A stretch of 64,000 bases of DNA from Metellina segmentata (Eukaryota > Arthropoda > Arachnida > Araneae > Tetragnathidae), in assembly GCA_947359465.1 (NCBI GenBank), contig OX375883.1, positions 16,680,088 through 16,744,087 of the forward strand, given 5' to 3'. Made by a program: the position numbers and the translations under genes. The notes under the pieces are model-generated. The model saw nothing but the letters and a program-made list of their open reading frames with translations, was not told the origin of the DNA and ran no database searches. This document shows, piece after piece, positions 47,755 to 60,444 of the stretch. Position 1 is the stretch's first letter; each line of letters starts with the position of its first letter.

Positions 47755-48408
47755 TATAGGAGCAAATCGGTTTTAGCTGTGAGATCGAAACCCATTATTT
47801 GGTATTATGTTCTGTAGTTGTTACGTAGTAGTACCCAATTTTTTTTTTTCATTTGTGTTGTGTTGTATTGTGTAAGTATATAGATTCTCCTTTTATTTAC
47901 ATCCATTCTATGTTGCTAAATTGAAAGATTTTAGAACACTTCATTTCAGAAAAGTATGTCGTCCTTGTTTGGTATTTGAGTTTTCAAAAGGAAAATGCAG
48001 TTTCAATTCAAACAAGTAGAAATTCTAAACCTAGATGGTTTACATTTGTGTCACTAAGTGGTCCTTGTTTGTATATCATGTGTGTTGCCTTGAATGCCAA
48101 CCTTCAAATTTGCAGTTACGCAAGAAACAGTTTTCCCCTTTGTTTAGTGCAGCTTGGCCAAATACGGATAAAACCCAACCACCTTATCCTTTCAGTTCAT
48201 GCTTGTTCAATTACCCCATTCTTTCCAATTAATTACCTGTCTTATCTTTTTCGTTCCCTTATACGCCGAGAAATTTAGGCATATAAGTGGATGATGACTA
48301 ATTCACTAATTTGCAGATTTTACTAAGTATGCTATGAATTATGTTTAGTTATATGATGCAGCAATTGCTATTAAGTTGCTGGATAACCTGTCAGGAAATA
48401 ATATAAGG
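47755..48408. other. INTS6 3' flank, UTR end unplaced
   Basis: No AATAAA was found in the first several hundred bases after the stop, so the polyadenylation site was not placed. A family-4 repeat tail (GCTTGGCCAAATACGGATAA) lies at about 48150. Confidence 0.35.
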
Positions 48409-49353
48409 TAGTGGTTCCCAAACTTTTAAAGCCAAGGAAACCCTAAAAAAATTTTAAAACATTTACAGATCTCTCTTGATATTTTAACATTGAATTATTC
48501 ATGCAGACTTGAGTCTGACCATAGTGATCCCAGTTTTTTACCTTAACATAGAGAGTAAACTTTTAAGATTTTATTATTATATATTTTTTTATTTATTATT
48601 ATTATTATTAATTTTTTTTTTTTTGGGGGGGGGGGGGTTTCTAAGGGATGCAAATTTTGGCACCAAGCTATGATAACCATAAAAGAAAAACATAGTAATC
48701 TGGTTGCTTGATTGACATGAAGGAAATATTTAGTTTTTTAATGTCAAAATCTTAATTATATTAGCTAGATCCTCAATGTCTGTTCCATTCTTAAGTAGCA
48801 CATTTTGCATTTCAGACGATTCATTTTGAATCTGAACAACTAAAATAATGTTTTAAAGACTGCTACTACTTTCAATAATTTATACTCCTATTTCACGAAG
48901 AATGATTTGGCTGTGGTAGCCTTGGGTTTCAAAATAAAAAAAATCATTCAAATATTATACCTCTTATTTTCTAATGTATTAAAATCAAAAGGCTCTTAAA
49001 TGGTGAAATTATATTAATGACGTCAAAATATATACCGAAATGCAAAAAATGAAGCTATTTTTAGCAATTAGCACAGCAATGTTTGATTCAATTTCAATAT
49101 TAAGTTACAGTATTAATACATACGTTCAATATTAATAAGTCTCAATTTCAATATTAAGTTTCTTAAATAATACAACTCTTTTCTCTCTCTTTGATTTCAA
49201 GACTATGGGAACATTTTTTAATAATAATTTCTTAGAACACAACGTTTTTTTTTTTAATTTAAATTTTTCTTGAAAGTTCTATATTTTGCTAGTGAAATAT
49301 TGCATGGTTACCACAATCCCACTGAAACCTTTACCACACTTTGGGAACCACTG
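48409..49353. mobile_element. hAT-like MITE
   Basis: Ends TAGTGGTTCCCAAACTT and (reversed right end) CAGTGGTTCCCAAAGTG, the familiar hAT terminus. Flanking 8-mers ATATAAGG and ATCTACTG agree at five of eight positions, so a decayed target duplication is possible. It contains a G run of about 10 next to a T run at about 48610-48635 and the dispersed module at 48640-48930. No transposase. Confidence 0.65.
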
Positions 49354-49799
49354 ATCTACTGAGTTTGTACACCTTCTGGAATCCCTAAAAATAATCTCTT
49401 TTTTGCAAGGGGTGGCCTTGGAAAACTGTAATTCAATTGACTCCAGAAAAACTGATGCTTTTCTAGATTTTTTATGTAAATTCCAACCATAATTCAAGAA
49501 AATTAATTTCTAGGTCTCAAAAAGGCCTGGTTTTACATTTAAGTTTTAAGGTCCCCTTAAAAAGCCTAAATAGTTGCTGAGTTTTACAACTCTCTTAAAT
49601 AAGCCTTAGTTTTTACAAAAATACTGCATATTTTATGTCACCAGCTTCACAAACCAAGATCAGATTTCATCAAAAAATCAAAGCTAAAAATTTGTTTTTA
49701 AAAACTCAGTCTTAGTCTCAACCTAGCATTCATGAAAGTTTCTTTACCGGTGCCCTCAGATTAATCCATTGCAATTCTAAGTAAGATATAGCCTATAAA

Positions 49800-51130
49800 A
49801 ATGGAAAAATAGCCTTGAAAAGGCCCTAATTTCTTTTTGCTTGAAAACAGGTTGAATTTCCAAATTGATTTAAAAACCTATTTAGAGAAAAAACATAGTT
49901 CAAAATTTGCCTCCTACGCGACTGGAAATTTCGAAAGCATTGCTGGAAAACTTTATTTCAATTTTGATTGTTGTAGGAAATATAGAACACTTTTTCAAAT
50001 TCCCCAAATTATTTTTCAACTTGTATAGAAAAACCTGGCTTAAATTGTGACTTTTAGAAGAAAGTATTAAAAAAAATTTGCGCCATGAAGAATCTCGGAA
50101 AGTGTTTAATCTATCCTGTAAAAATTGAAATTCTTATAAAATTGTTCAATATTTCACCTTTTCGGAAAGCTATTCTCTCTGCAACAGGTAGGCCAAAGGC
50201 TTGTTTGGTAGCTAGGACGAGTGGGAAATAAGTGATATTTTGTGATATTTTATTGCTTAGTGTCCGGTTTGTTTGTCGAATGATTTGCTGAGAAACAGAA
50301 AGGGCATGGAGTGTTTTTGGAACTATTCAACTGCTGGTTTTTTCGATGATGACGTCATTTTCCAAATTTATTCAAGTTTCTATGATTGTCAGAAAGTCTG
50401 AAAACACTCCTGGGGAAAGTATGTTTTCTACATTAATCAAAATTGGAATAAGGCAATTTTTTTTTCAGACTTCCCAAATTAATTAAACTTTTTTTGATAA
50501 AAACTTGGCTCACAAATTGCGCCTCCCTGAGGAACCTGCTTTAAAAAAATCAGTGACATGAATGAACTTGGAAAGTGTCCCCTCTACCCGGTGAAAAATA
50601 GAGTTTTTTAATGTGCAATATACTTCCAACTACTATGGAAAGCTATTTTCAGAAACAGATAAACTGAGGGCTTATATGATAGCTAGGACTAGTAGGGGGA
50701 AGAAGAGAATATGTAAATAAAAAAATATATATAATTTATTAAATTTCCATTTTCTTTGTCGAATGATTTACTGAGAAACAGAAAGGGGATGTTTCTTTGA
50801 ACTATTTTAAATTGATGCTTATTTTTTGACAATTTCATCACGTTTCCAGTTTAATGGTTCCATTATTCTTGTAAAACTATACTAATTTTGATTATTGAAA
50901 ACAAATAAGGTAACTGAGAAAGTAATTTGTTAAATAATTTTTAAAATGTCTTTAAAAACTAATACAAACCAAATATAAAAAAATTCAAGTTGTGCTCCGT
51001 AAAGAAACTTTTTCGTAAAAATCAGCAGAATTTATTTGGTGAAATGTGAATAGGTTAAGTGAAAAGAATGTGAAACGTGATTCTTGGCCAAAATACCCAC
51101 TGCTGATTTTTGTGCTGTGGTTGCTAGGAT
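49800..51130. repeat. Old tandem repeat of about 0.5-kb units
   Basis: Two, perhaps three, diverged units. Each has a GTCGAATGATTTGCTGAGAA-like motif (about 50275 and 50757), an AATCTCGGAAAGTGTTTAAT or ACTTGGAAAGTGTCCCC motif, and an AGCTAGGACGAGTGGG-like motif. There is no coding. Confidence 0.5.
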
Positions 51131-51599
51131 GAATGAAGTACTGAATAATAGTATAAAAACCCTTTTGGCCTATTTAGACTCTGACTTGTGTTTTTAGTGC
51201 TGATATATCACACTTCAATAACTCAAAACTGGCTATTCCAAAATGTGTACAAACCCAAACTCGTTCATGTAAATTCAAACAAGGTTTGAATCACTCTTGA
51301 ATTGCTGCATCTTAAGAATAATTTATTTTGTGGGAAAACTGAATTATACTTCTTATCTATCTTTGGGTTACATAAGATATATGCCGACAGGCATGTTACA
51401 CGATCATACCTGTTTGGTATGCACAAGTATGGTGGCATGTGTGTGGAATGAGGGGAGACCAATAATTTATAACACTTTTAATGGAATAAACTAATTACAA
51501 AATATGCAATGCTGCCATAAACAACTTAGCTGCTATTTTTCAACCTTTGCCACTAAGTGTCATTTTCAACAAAATCTATTTTCAAAATTTTGGCAACTT

Positions 51600-52165
51600 T
51601 TTTTAAATTAAAGTTTAGTCTTCTTTTAACTAATAATGGATGAGAAAAAACAGTTTTCAGACTTTTCTTTAGGGAGAAATTTTCCCAAAGGGAGCCAATT
51701 TAGAAATTTTTGTACCAAGCCATGGCAACTATTAAAAAAAACCGATCAGAATATGTTGCTACATTGTAATAAAAACCTTATGAAAAATTTCAGCTTATTT
51801 TATTTTAAAATTTAAATCTCCTGACAGGGTCTTTAACTTCAGTTTCATACCTAATTAGCACATTTTGTGCTATAGCCAATTCATTTTGTATCTGAGCAAC
51901 TCTAAAAAAGAAAGACTGGATCCTGTTGCCAGATTGTCACGAAAACCTTAACAAATTTTCTGCTTTTTAATTTCAAAATTTTAATTTCTTGCCGATAGTT
52001 TACCATTTGTTTCATACCCAATTGGCAATTTTTGTGCTTTAGCCGATTTATTTTGCATCTCAGCAACTAAACATTTCTAAAATAATGCTATTAAATAGAC
52101 CTTTTTGCTTATTATATTTACTAGTTTATGCTGCTATTTCATAAGTACTTGCAGCCCTGATACAA
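51600..52165. repeat. Dispersed module, two successive copies
   Basis: Contains TTTAGGGAGAAATTTTCCCA, then CATTGTAATAAAAACCTTAT, GCACATTTTGTGC and CATTTTGTATCTGAGCAACT, followed by a second set of the same motifs. Related to 46090-46440. Confidence 0.5.
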
Positions 52166-55100
52166 CAGATTTGACAGTTAACTTAGTGCATATCACAATC
52201 ACAATCCCAGATTTCATTTGATCAATCGCCCAGTTAATTCTTATCTCTGGGTTCCCAAAGGGACATAGAACTTTCAAAACAAACTTTGATAGTTATCTGA
52301 TTGGACAAATGGTTTGCTTCTATAAAAAGTCTATGTATAAAGTTTGGTCTAAAAACTTTTAAATTGTGCCAATGTTATGTAAAACCCAATCAAATTTTTG
52401 ATATATTTGTTAAAATTGATAGATTCTATTGTTTATTAATTGTATTGTCACTATTTTACTTCACATAATAGATTGTATACATATAAGTGAAAAATTTGAA
52501 ATAACACGCCTAAAATTTTGTAAAACATTTGCACAAAAAGTTTTAATTTGGTAAGGTTAAGCAACATTTTAAACCAAAATTTCAAAGTACAAGTATTGCA
52601 TTTAGATATATACAACAGACTGCAAGGATTATCAATAAAACCTGTGTGTACGAAGCATTTCGAAATCAGAAAATTAAAAAATCTCAATGCCAGGAAAACA
52701 CGTTTTTGTAGAAGACTTTCAAAACATCTATATTGTTTTATGTTGTCTATGTAACTCCATCAGAAATTATCAGCTGAAAAATTATTTTTGCTACCTACAA
52801 AGTTTGGTGAATTATATTTATGCAAAATTAAAAACTTTAGTGGTTTTGAAAGTTTACAATCCCCTTAAAAAGAATTAATTTGTATTTAATTTTAAATATT
52901 TTGTGTTTGTATTTAATTTTAAATACGAAAATAACAAATATTTTGATTATATGTCCTTGAATTTTGTTTGATATTCCTTCCAACTTTTCATATTCAGAGA
53001 ATTTTCAACGTTTCTTTATTTTTATTGAATGCTGCTAATTGATTAAAAAATTGTTTAGTGAAACTAAACTTGACTACTTTCTATATGCTCTTTGTTTTGA
53101 ATGTCTAAAAAAAAATCTGCTACTCCCTCAACAGTTGAAATATTAAAAAATGTTTAAAAAAAAGGCATGCTGCATAAAAAAGTATACTGATGGATAACTA
53201 TGCCCTTTTATATAAAGTAATTCAAGTGGCAAAAAGATGTATAAACATTGACAAAACTCTTAGTTGAAATCTATGACAATTGCTTATCAGCAAAGAGTTA
53301 AAGACAGTTTGAATTGCATACTTTTCTTTTTGAAAACTGAATACTTAACTGTTTTTGTTATCAGACAGTAGTTTTTGTTGAAGACTGAATTATATCGAAC
53401 ATGGCGAATATCTTTTCAACAGCCCTGTGTCTAGAAATTATTTACACTTCCAAGTTTTTACTGAGAAATCTCGATATTTTTGTCATTGGGTTTGTGTTAT
53501 ATCGAAGAAAAAACGTTTAAAAATTAGCTTAATTGAAAAAGATGAAGCAATTAAGCTAGTACCTCACATATGACAGATACTTATAAGAGTAAAATATTTG
53601 TTAATAAAGTATCTATTGTTGAAAGAAAGTTTAAAAAAAGTCGAGAAGAATTCATCTATTTACAGTGGTAAATCAAATCATGAACTGTCTTGACATTATA
53701 TGTGAAAATATTTTGTAAATACAACTCTTGTATTTAAAAAAAAAATACCAATCTAAATAAATGAAGGGACTTTGTATTTTGGGTAGTTTAATTGTCTTTG
53801 AATAAAATCAGTGGTTGGAGGCAGCTTAGGAAAGCACAGCATTTTTGAAACCTGGAAAATCTTTTCCCTTTCTCCAAATACTTCATAACAATTGTCACTT
53901 TTCTTTCAGATTTTAAGTATTTTGGTTGACCATGTAGTAATTTCGTTTTAGCATCATTATATTGTAGTTGTAAGAAACATTGCTCATTTACCTAGTTACA
54001 TATATTAATGAAAGCATGAAATTATAATTGAACCACACTTGGTATTTTAATTTAATAAAACAAATTTTACTCTCAAGTTCTAAATCCATGAAATTATGCC
54101 CAAGTATATTTGATATTGTTTCGTTTAATACAGAAAACTCATGCAAGAACCATTTTAAATTGGGAAATTTAATCAATGAATTTGATTGTTTCTATGTTGA
54201 AATAACTGGTACCCACAAGCGCCAGATAAATCATTTTTAAATTCTATGAAACTTAGTGGAGTTATAGGCATAACAGGGTTTTAAAGTTCCTTCGTAGAAA
54301 TATTAAATGTCAATTTAAAATTGCTTAATTGTTTACTTCTCAGAGAAAATACTAAAACTATTTGTTTTTTGTAATGAGATGTTAGTCATCCCTATTGTGA
54401 TTTCTTTTTTATCTAAGGCGGTCTAAATAAATAGTAAAAGTAGTCTGGTTCCTGTAAGTTGTCAGTCTATTCTTTAAATGAGGGGGATGAGTGTTGGATA
54501 GTAAATAAAATTCTCCCACCATTGGAATCGTTTCAGCACATATTTTTTTACCAAGTTTATAGTTCGCTGCCAAAAGCAATAGTGCTTGTGAGTTGGGAGA
54601 AAATCGCTTTTAAACGAGCTTTAACGTCTATTCAACCTAAGGTAGCCTTCTTGTCACAACCACTATACCTGATATGCCGTTTTAAAATATGGAGGAAAAT
54701 TTTCTTTTGAAGATTAAGTACATTTATAAAGCAAGTAGAAATGCTTGTTTGACATTCAATACAGCATAAAGACAATTTATCAATTCAAATGTATATTTTA
54801 AAAATATATTTCAATATTATAATAGGACATGATCTTGTTTTGAGGTAGCCATATTGCTGTTGTATGTACTTCATTTTTCGGAAGTTTTATAATTGTTCCA
54901 AACAGACAAAAAAGTGGTGCTAAATGCATGTTCTTGTGGGAATATAGCTTTAGAAACAGTCGTCTAAATGCTGTTAACATCAAAGTTGAAATTTTTTTTT
55001 AATGTTTCCTTCCCTAATTTCATCCTTCTTTTTTACATTTTGATTTGAATTAATGGCATTTATATGTAAATCCCATTGTGTTTATGGCTCAAATACTTTA

Positions 55101-56439
55101 ATTTTTTACTAAAAGACATGTTTATACTCCAAAATATTAAAAAAAGAATCAAACATGAATGAAAAGGTTTTAATGTATCCAAAGCACAAGATTAATAGTA
55201 CAAGTGTCTACTGTTGATTAAAGAAATGTTTATTTTTATTTACGAGCTGCCATTGCTTATATTATTCCATCTATTGATTATTAGATGTTTAAAAGTTTTT
55301 TCAGAGCAATCAAGTTTACTCGATACAACATAGTTGGGGAGAATGTTTAGATACATAATTATAGAAATCCCAACATTTCAATTCATTAAACTTTTTATTA
55401 TTCATTCAAGGGAAATGGCATGAAACCCAGCAGTTTTAAAAGTATATTAATTACACTCGACTGGACACTAAATAATTTAAATTAGTGGTTTTCAAGTTCT
55501 TTCAGTCTAGATCCCTTTGATAATTAAACGAATTTGCACAATCGTTGAGATTATAAAAGTTAAATGGGGACCTGTATGATAGCATAGTGCATTTTATTTT
55601 TCAACTTGATCTTAGAGTAAAATTTATGCCTGTAAGTCTTGATATGGGAGTAAGATCAATGCAGGTTAACAGACCAAACACTGGTGAAATAGTAGCAAAA
55701 AAGTTTCCTCTTACGCCCTATTTGAGTAGCTCAGATACAAAAAGTAATCAGCCAAAGCAGACTGTTAATTAAGAACAAAACACTAATCTGAAAATCTTTC
55801 CAAAAAAATTTAATTTTTAAAATTAAAAAAGAAGTACTAAATAAACTCTTTACAACAGTCCTTAGATTCCTTAAACTGGAGAGTACACAAAAAAAAATTT
55901 GAAGAATTGTTAACATTTAATTTCTGATGAGTTAGCTTCTGGAGAAATACGAAATAAAATGTAGTTCCACGAGTATTTTGTATTAAAATCTAGAATATGA
56001 AAACTACATTTTTTGTTTACACATAAATTCTAGGTTGAAACAGAATGTAACTTAATGCTCAGTTGGGAAATTGTTTATGACGCTGAATAAAATGCACAAA
56101 TAATTCCGTTTTAAAGAGAAAGGAATAATTTAAGATATCTGGGAGACTTCAAAAGTACAATGCCTCGAATGGTGAATAAATGCTCGTCTTTTTTAGGCTC
56201 ATAAAGGTAGGTGGCTGATATTAATTTTAAAGTTGAAAATTAACCGTTTTCTTAATATTAAAATTTTATAAGATAAACCTTCCAACAACAAAAAAAGATT
56301 TTCTGTAGGTATTCGGAATTGTTCTTAAATATAAGTTTAGCAATTGGAGTATTTAGTATTGGTTCATCTCAAGTAGTTTGTAAAACAGCATCTGCTTATC
56401 ACCTCATATGCAGACTCGACGCAAGGACATATGAGAATT
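52166..56439. other. AT-rich intergenic stretch, nothing recognised
   Basis: Only short stop-bounded frames and simple A/T runs. No repeat family of the window, splice-consistent coding or RNA gene was recognised. Confidence 0.5.
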
Positions 56440-56549
56440 CAACTTCTGCATGACATCGATGGCCAACATGGAGGTAAGTGCATTTTCTCCCGTCCGCAAA
56501 TTAGCACAGTTGAAAACGGGGAGATTCTTTTAAATGAGCCTATGGGGTC

Positions 56550-56660
56550 TAGAAGACAGTCGAGTCGCACTGGGGCATTATAATGGGTTATTGACGATGG
56601 TCCGGGATTCATCCCGAAGTGAAAGGTCCATGGCCACGATAGTCTTGGGCTGGACCCAGT
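56550..56660 (-). mobile_element. SINE family 2 tail fragment, minus strand
   Basis: On the minus strand: GGGATGAATCCCGGACCATC, AATAACCCATTATAATGCCC and CAGTGCGACTCGAC. This matches the family-2 tail at 20225 and 32731. Confidence 0.55.
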
Positions 56661-57536
56661 TTTGGAACGCAAGTGCGGTCTGAGATACATTAGATCCAAT
56701 GGAGTAGTGCACACATGCTGCTGCGACGCACGTCCAACTTGCGTGCAATTTGTACCGCAGTTCCCCACGGCGTCGCAAACGCTTCTCCGTTCTGAAGTAC
56801 CTTGTTTTCATATATAAATAATAATTACTAAATGGTTGCATCCATTTACGTCTATTTTGTTACAAAATATACTTTTTTTTTTTACACCAAGTAAGCGAAA
56901 TAAACACGTTTCTTTAGAATATTTATCGCAAATGGCGCGAAATGAGAATTTGCGTCATTTCACGGGTTATGTGTCGCAACGGCGCCGCACGATCAAAAAC
57001 CGGATGTGTGCATCGAGCCTAAATCTTCCGGTTGCTTTTCCAACTGGGCTACGGCGGCCCCATGTAGATTTGAACGAGTATTTAAGTAAGATGATAGGCT
57101 GGCACGTGTAAACAGATTCTGGTTCTACGTTTATTGTTCGGTGCAGTGATGAGTTGGCGAATCGTTTGGCAACCATTCTAAAGACCTTGCCACTTTCAAA
57201 AATCGACTGATTCAAGGTTGACTGCATTTTCAATTGGTTGGGTGATGGCTACGCGAGACGACATCGGTTATCGTTTACTGTACGGTCCATATTGGCGACT
57301 TTTTCCAAAACATCGCCAAATGTAAGATTGCGTCAATGACGTCCATATCCAAGATGGCGTCATCAACACAACATACATAGGAACAAGTAAACAAAACTTT
57401 TGCATCCAATTTACTGATTCTGTATAAGCAAAATCCACACTGTGAACCTTTGCAAATATGGAAATGAAAATGAGGAATGCACAAATAAACAATAAAATGT
57501 AAAGAAAACTAACTTGCCCATCACTTCCGCTAGCTC

Positions 57537-57590
57537 CATACGATTTCTCCGCTGTTTCTGTTGTCATAATTATTTGCTCCCTTCGCCTCA
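57537..57590 (-). CDS. Weak candidate first coding exon of a minus-strand gene
   Basis: On the minus strand an ATG opens MTTETAEKSYGASGSDGQ and is followed directly by GTTAGT, a plausible donor. The local DNA is CpG-rich, as a promoter region could be. I do not recognise the peptide and found no convincing downstream exon on that strand. It also lies inside the inverted repeats at 57276/58218, so it may belong to a mobile element or be chance. Confidence 0.2.
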
Positions 57591-57704
57591 TCGCATGTTA
57601 AGGGCGGGTAAACACGCATTTTTGCATCCACAAAAGCCATAAGTTTTTTTTTTCACCACTCATATACGACGAGATATATATACAATTAGTGCAGATGCAG
57701 ACAT

Positions 57705-57905
57705 ACTTATTTAACGATGGTGTAATTCCCACAGTAATTAAAATCGAAAGGAACGGAGCGTCGAAAAGCGATGGTAACGGAAATCAAAGAGCGATCCAAA
57801 AAACGCACGTGCTAACGAAGGGAGCAGTCGATACTTATTTAACGATGGTGTAATTCCCACGGCAATAAAATCGAAAGAAATGGAGCGTCGAAAAGCGATG
57901 CTGCA
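57705..57905. repeat. Two-copy tandem duplication, about 129 bp apart
   Basis: TACTTATTTAACGATGGTGT through GGAGCGTCGAAAAGCGATG occurs twice with a few differences. Related AAGCGATGG...GATCCAAAAAAC blocks follow both. Confidence 0.75.
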
Positions 57906-58639
57906 GGAACGTTTAAAAGCGATGGGAACGGAAACGATCCAAAAAACACACTTGCCAACGAAGAGGAATGGTATTTGAAAAAAACGGTCGAAAAGGAGTG
58001 GGTGGTATTTGAAAACCCCGGGGTGAAGGGACTTAGATAGGGTTGTAATAAATAAAATATAGCCAAAATTCAATACATTTGGTGATATTCGCATGTTTGG
58101 CGACAAAAATCAAAATTGGCACGATATCACGGTTTTCAAATATAGGGTTACCAAAAAACGAATTTCTAGAGCCAGGTTACCAGATTTGGCGAGAAATCTA
58201 TATGGACCGTACAGTAAAGGTCACCCACGACATCAATTAATGAACATGCACAATTACTGTTTAACTGACACTCGAGGAGGTGTATAAGTATCGTTTACAT
58301 GACCAAACCAATCGACCCGGGTAATTCGAGAGTGAAAGGGATTTTCGAAGATTACCGGCGTTGCCAAATAAGAAACCGTTGATATGCACGCAGCATTCCT
58401 CGAAAAGTATGGGATAGGAGGGTAACCCTGGCATGAGAATCTTCCGCGAATTTCCGCTTTTTTAGGATTTTACATGTTTTTCTAACGTGATTTTGGCCGT
58501 TTTTAAGAACATGACGTCATTAGTGTTTCTAGCCAATGAGAATGACGTTATGTTAGTGACGTTTTTATGTACTAGTTGCTAGGCCTAGCGATGTAACGAT
58601 ACATCGCGAAAGACGGTGTGAGGACGAGAACCACATCGG

Positions 58640-58999
58640 TTTCACGATTGCGATGCATCGTGACATCGCGATTTTTTCCGATCTCACACAGGCATCCCTT
58701 AGCTAGCTCAGATCTCACTGTCATCGCGATTTTTTCCGATCTTACTCAGCCATCCTTTAGCTAGCAGAGATCTCGCGGTCATCATGACATCGCGATTTTT
58801 CCCGATCTTACACAGGCATCCCTTAGCTAGTGCAGATCTCGCGGTCATCGTGACATCGCGATTTTTCCCGATCTTACACAGGCATCCCTTAGCTAGTGCA
58901 GATCTCGCGGTCATCGCGATTTTTCCCGATCGTATTCAGTCATCCCTTATCTAGGTCCTCGTGACATCGCAATTTTTTCCGATCTTACACAGGCATCCC
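58640..58999. repeat. Satellite, left block (mostly B-type units)
   Basis: About five units of roughly 55-66 bp with ATCGCGATTTTTTCCGATCT, ACACAGGCATCCCTTAGCTA and GCAGATCTCGCGGTCAT. Only the last carries the A-type TATTCAGTCATCCCTTATCT. CpG-rich. Confidence 0.9.
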
Positions 59000-59001
59000 T
59001 A

Positions 59002-60442
59002 AAGCTTCGGTTTCCTAAGAAAGCGTAGCCGTGATGTATCGGTGGGTGACGTCACTAAAACGTTGTTTATACTAACACATGGTGTTAGTTTCCTAGAGAG
59101 CGTTGTTTGTGAGCGTAACGAAAATGATCGGAGCCGCCATTTCCATGACTGTCGTCATAGCGGTCTCAAACAGTTGGGGAACGTTTTTTCTCTTGTAGCG
59201 GCCATATTTCATTTCCTGCTCCAAACTATTCGAACGAAGAGGAGCGTAATAAATAAACATTTTTGACTGCCATTGATTAATTCGTTTTTGTAAAATCGGG
59301 ATCGTTAAACACAGAACGAAAATTTCAATGGATTTGAAATCTGCGGAAAATTTGACACCAGATCGATACCTTAATTGAGATTTTCTTTAAACAAATAATT
59401 AATTATTTAAAAAATGATTAAATAATCAAATGGTAAATAATTGAATAACAGAACTGTTTTTGATATCGATCTGGCGTAGAAATTGACGCTGATTTGAAAT
59501 CTGTTGAAATTTTCACTCTACCTTCAACGATCCCGAAGTTAGGAACTTTGAAATAGAGAATAAAAAAACACTTTGTTTTGTTTCTGGAATAAAATAAATC
59601 ACGACAGCCGTCTGTGTTGCCCATTCTCCAACGTATTCTGTCCTTCTAAGTTGACACCTCTGGATTTTTGTTTAGACGGCCGTCTAGTTATGCCCGCGGC
59701 CTCATGACGTATCACGGCTGTTAGATAACGGCTCCACTTTCTTAGGAAACCAAAGCTTTACACATGGTGTTGGTTTCCTAGAGAGCGTTGTTTGTGAGCG
59801 TAACGAAAATGATCGGAGCCGCCATTTCCATGACTGTCGTCATAGCGGTCTCAAACAGTTGGAGAACGTTTTTTCTCTTGTAGCGGCCAGATTTCATTTC
59901 CTGCTCCAAGCGATTCCAGCCAAGAGGAGCAATATAAATAAACATTTTTGACTGCCATTGAATAATTCGTTTTTGTAAAATCGGGATCGTTATACACAGA
60001 ATAAAAATTTCAACGGATTCGAAATCTGCGGAAAATTTGACACCAGATCGATACCTTAAATGTGATTTTCTTTGAATAAATAATTAATTATTTAATACAT
60101 AATTAAATAATCAAATGGTAAATAATTGAATAATAAAACTGTTTTTGATATCGATCTGGCGTAGAAATTTACGCTGATTTGAAATCTGTTGAAATTTTCG
60201 CTCTACCTTCAACGATCCCGAAGTTAGGAACTTTGAAATAGAGAATAAAAAACCACTTTGTTTTGTTTCTCGAATAAAATAAACCACGACAGCCGTATGT
60301 GTTGCCCATTCTCCAACGTATTCTGTCCGCCTAAGTTGACACCTTGGATTTTTGTTTAGACGGCCGTTTAGTTATGCCCGCGGCATCATGACGTATCACG
60401 GCTGTTAGATAACGGCTCCACTTTCTTAGGAAACCAAAGCTT
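59002..60442. mobile_element. TIR element inserted in the satellite, internally duplicated
   Basis: Ends AAGCTTCGGTTTCCTAAGAA and (reversed) AAGCTTTGGTTTCCTAAGAA, with TA on both sides (59000-59001 and 60443-60444). The satellite context (CATCCC..., GCTAGCGCAG) resumes after it. From about 59075 a block of 685 bp is repeated head-to-tail (second copy from about 59760), each ending CTTAGGAAACCAAAGCTTTA. Each block has a hairpin core (GACACCAGATCGATACCTTA facing ATATCGATCTGGCGTAGAAA) and GGAGCCGCCATTTCCATGAC. No transposase. Confidence 0.75.
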
Positions 60443-60444
60443 TA

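Larger units (their letters stand above)
57276..58218. mobile_element. Inverted-repeat-bracketed segment, possible DNA transposon remnant
   Basis: TTTACTGTACGGTCCATAT at 57276-57294 is matched by its exact reverse complement at 58200-58218. TCGCCAAAT follows at a short distance inside both ends. No target duplication was identified. The interior is CpG-richer than the surroundings and holds a partial tandem duplication (57705-57905). Confidence 0.5.

Noticed and set aside
47444..47776. 110-codon plus-strand frame over INTS6 exon 15
   Set aside because: It overlaps the real exon in the wrong frame. The phase from exon 14 and the family C-terminus select another frame.
48610..48635. G run as a regulatory G-quadruplex
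   Set aside because: A single uninterrupted run of about 10 G beside a T run inside a MITE. There are no four separate G tracts, and run length may be a sequencing artefact.
57268..57591. 107-codon minus-strand frame with a hydrophobic, membrane-like stretch
   Set aside because: The hydrophobic part lies after a good donor site and is AT-rich, so it is more likely intron or element DNA. Only the first 18 codons were kept, as a weak candidate exon.
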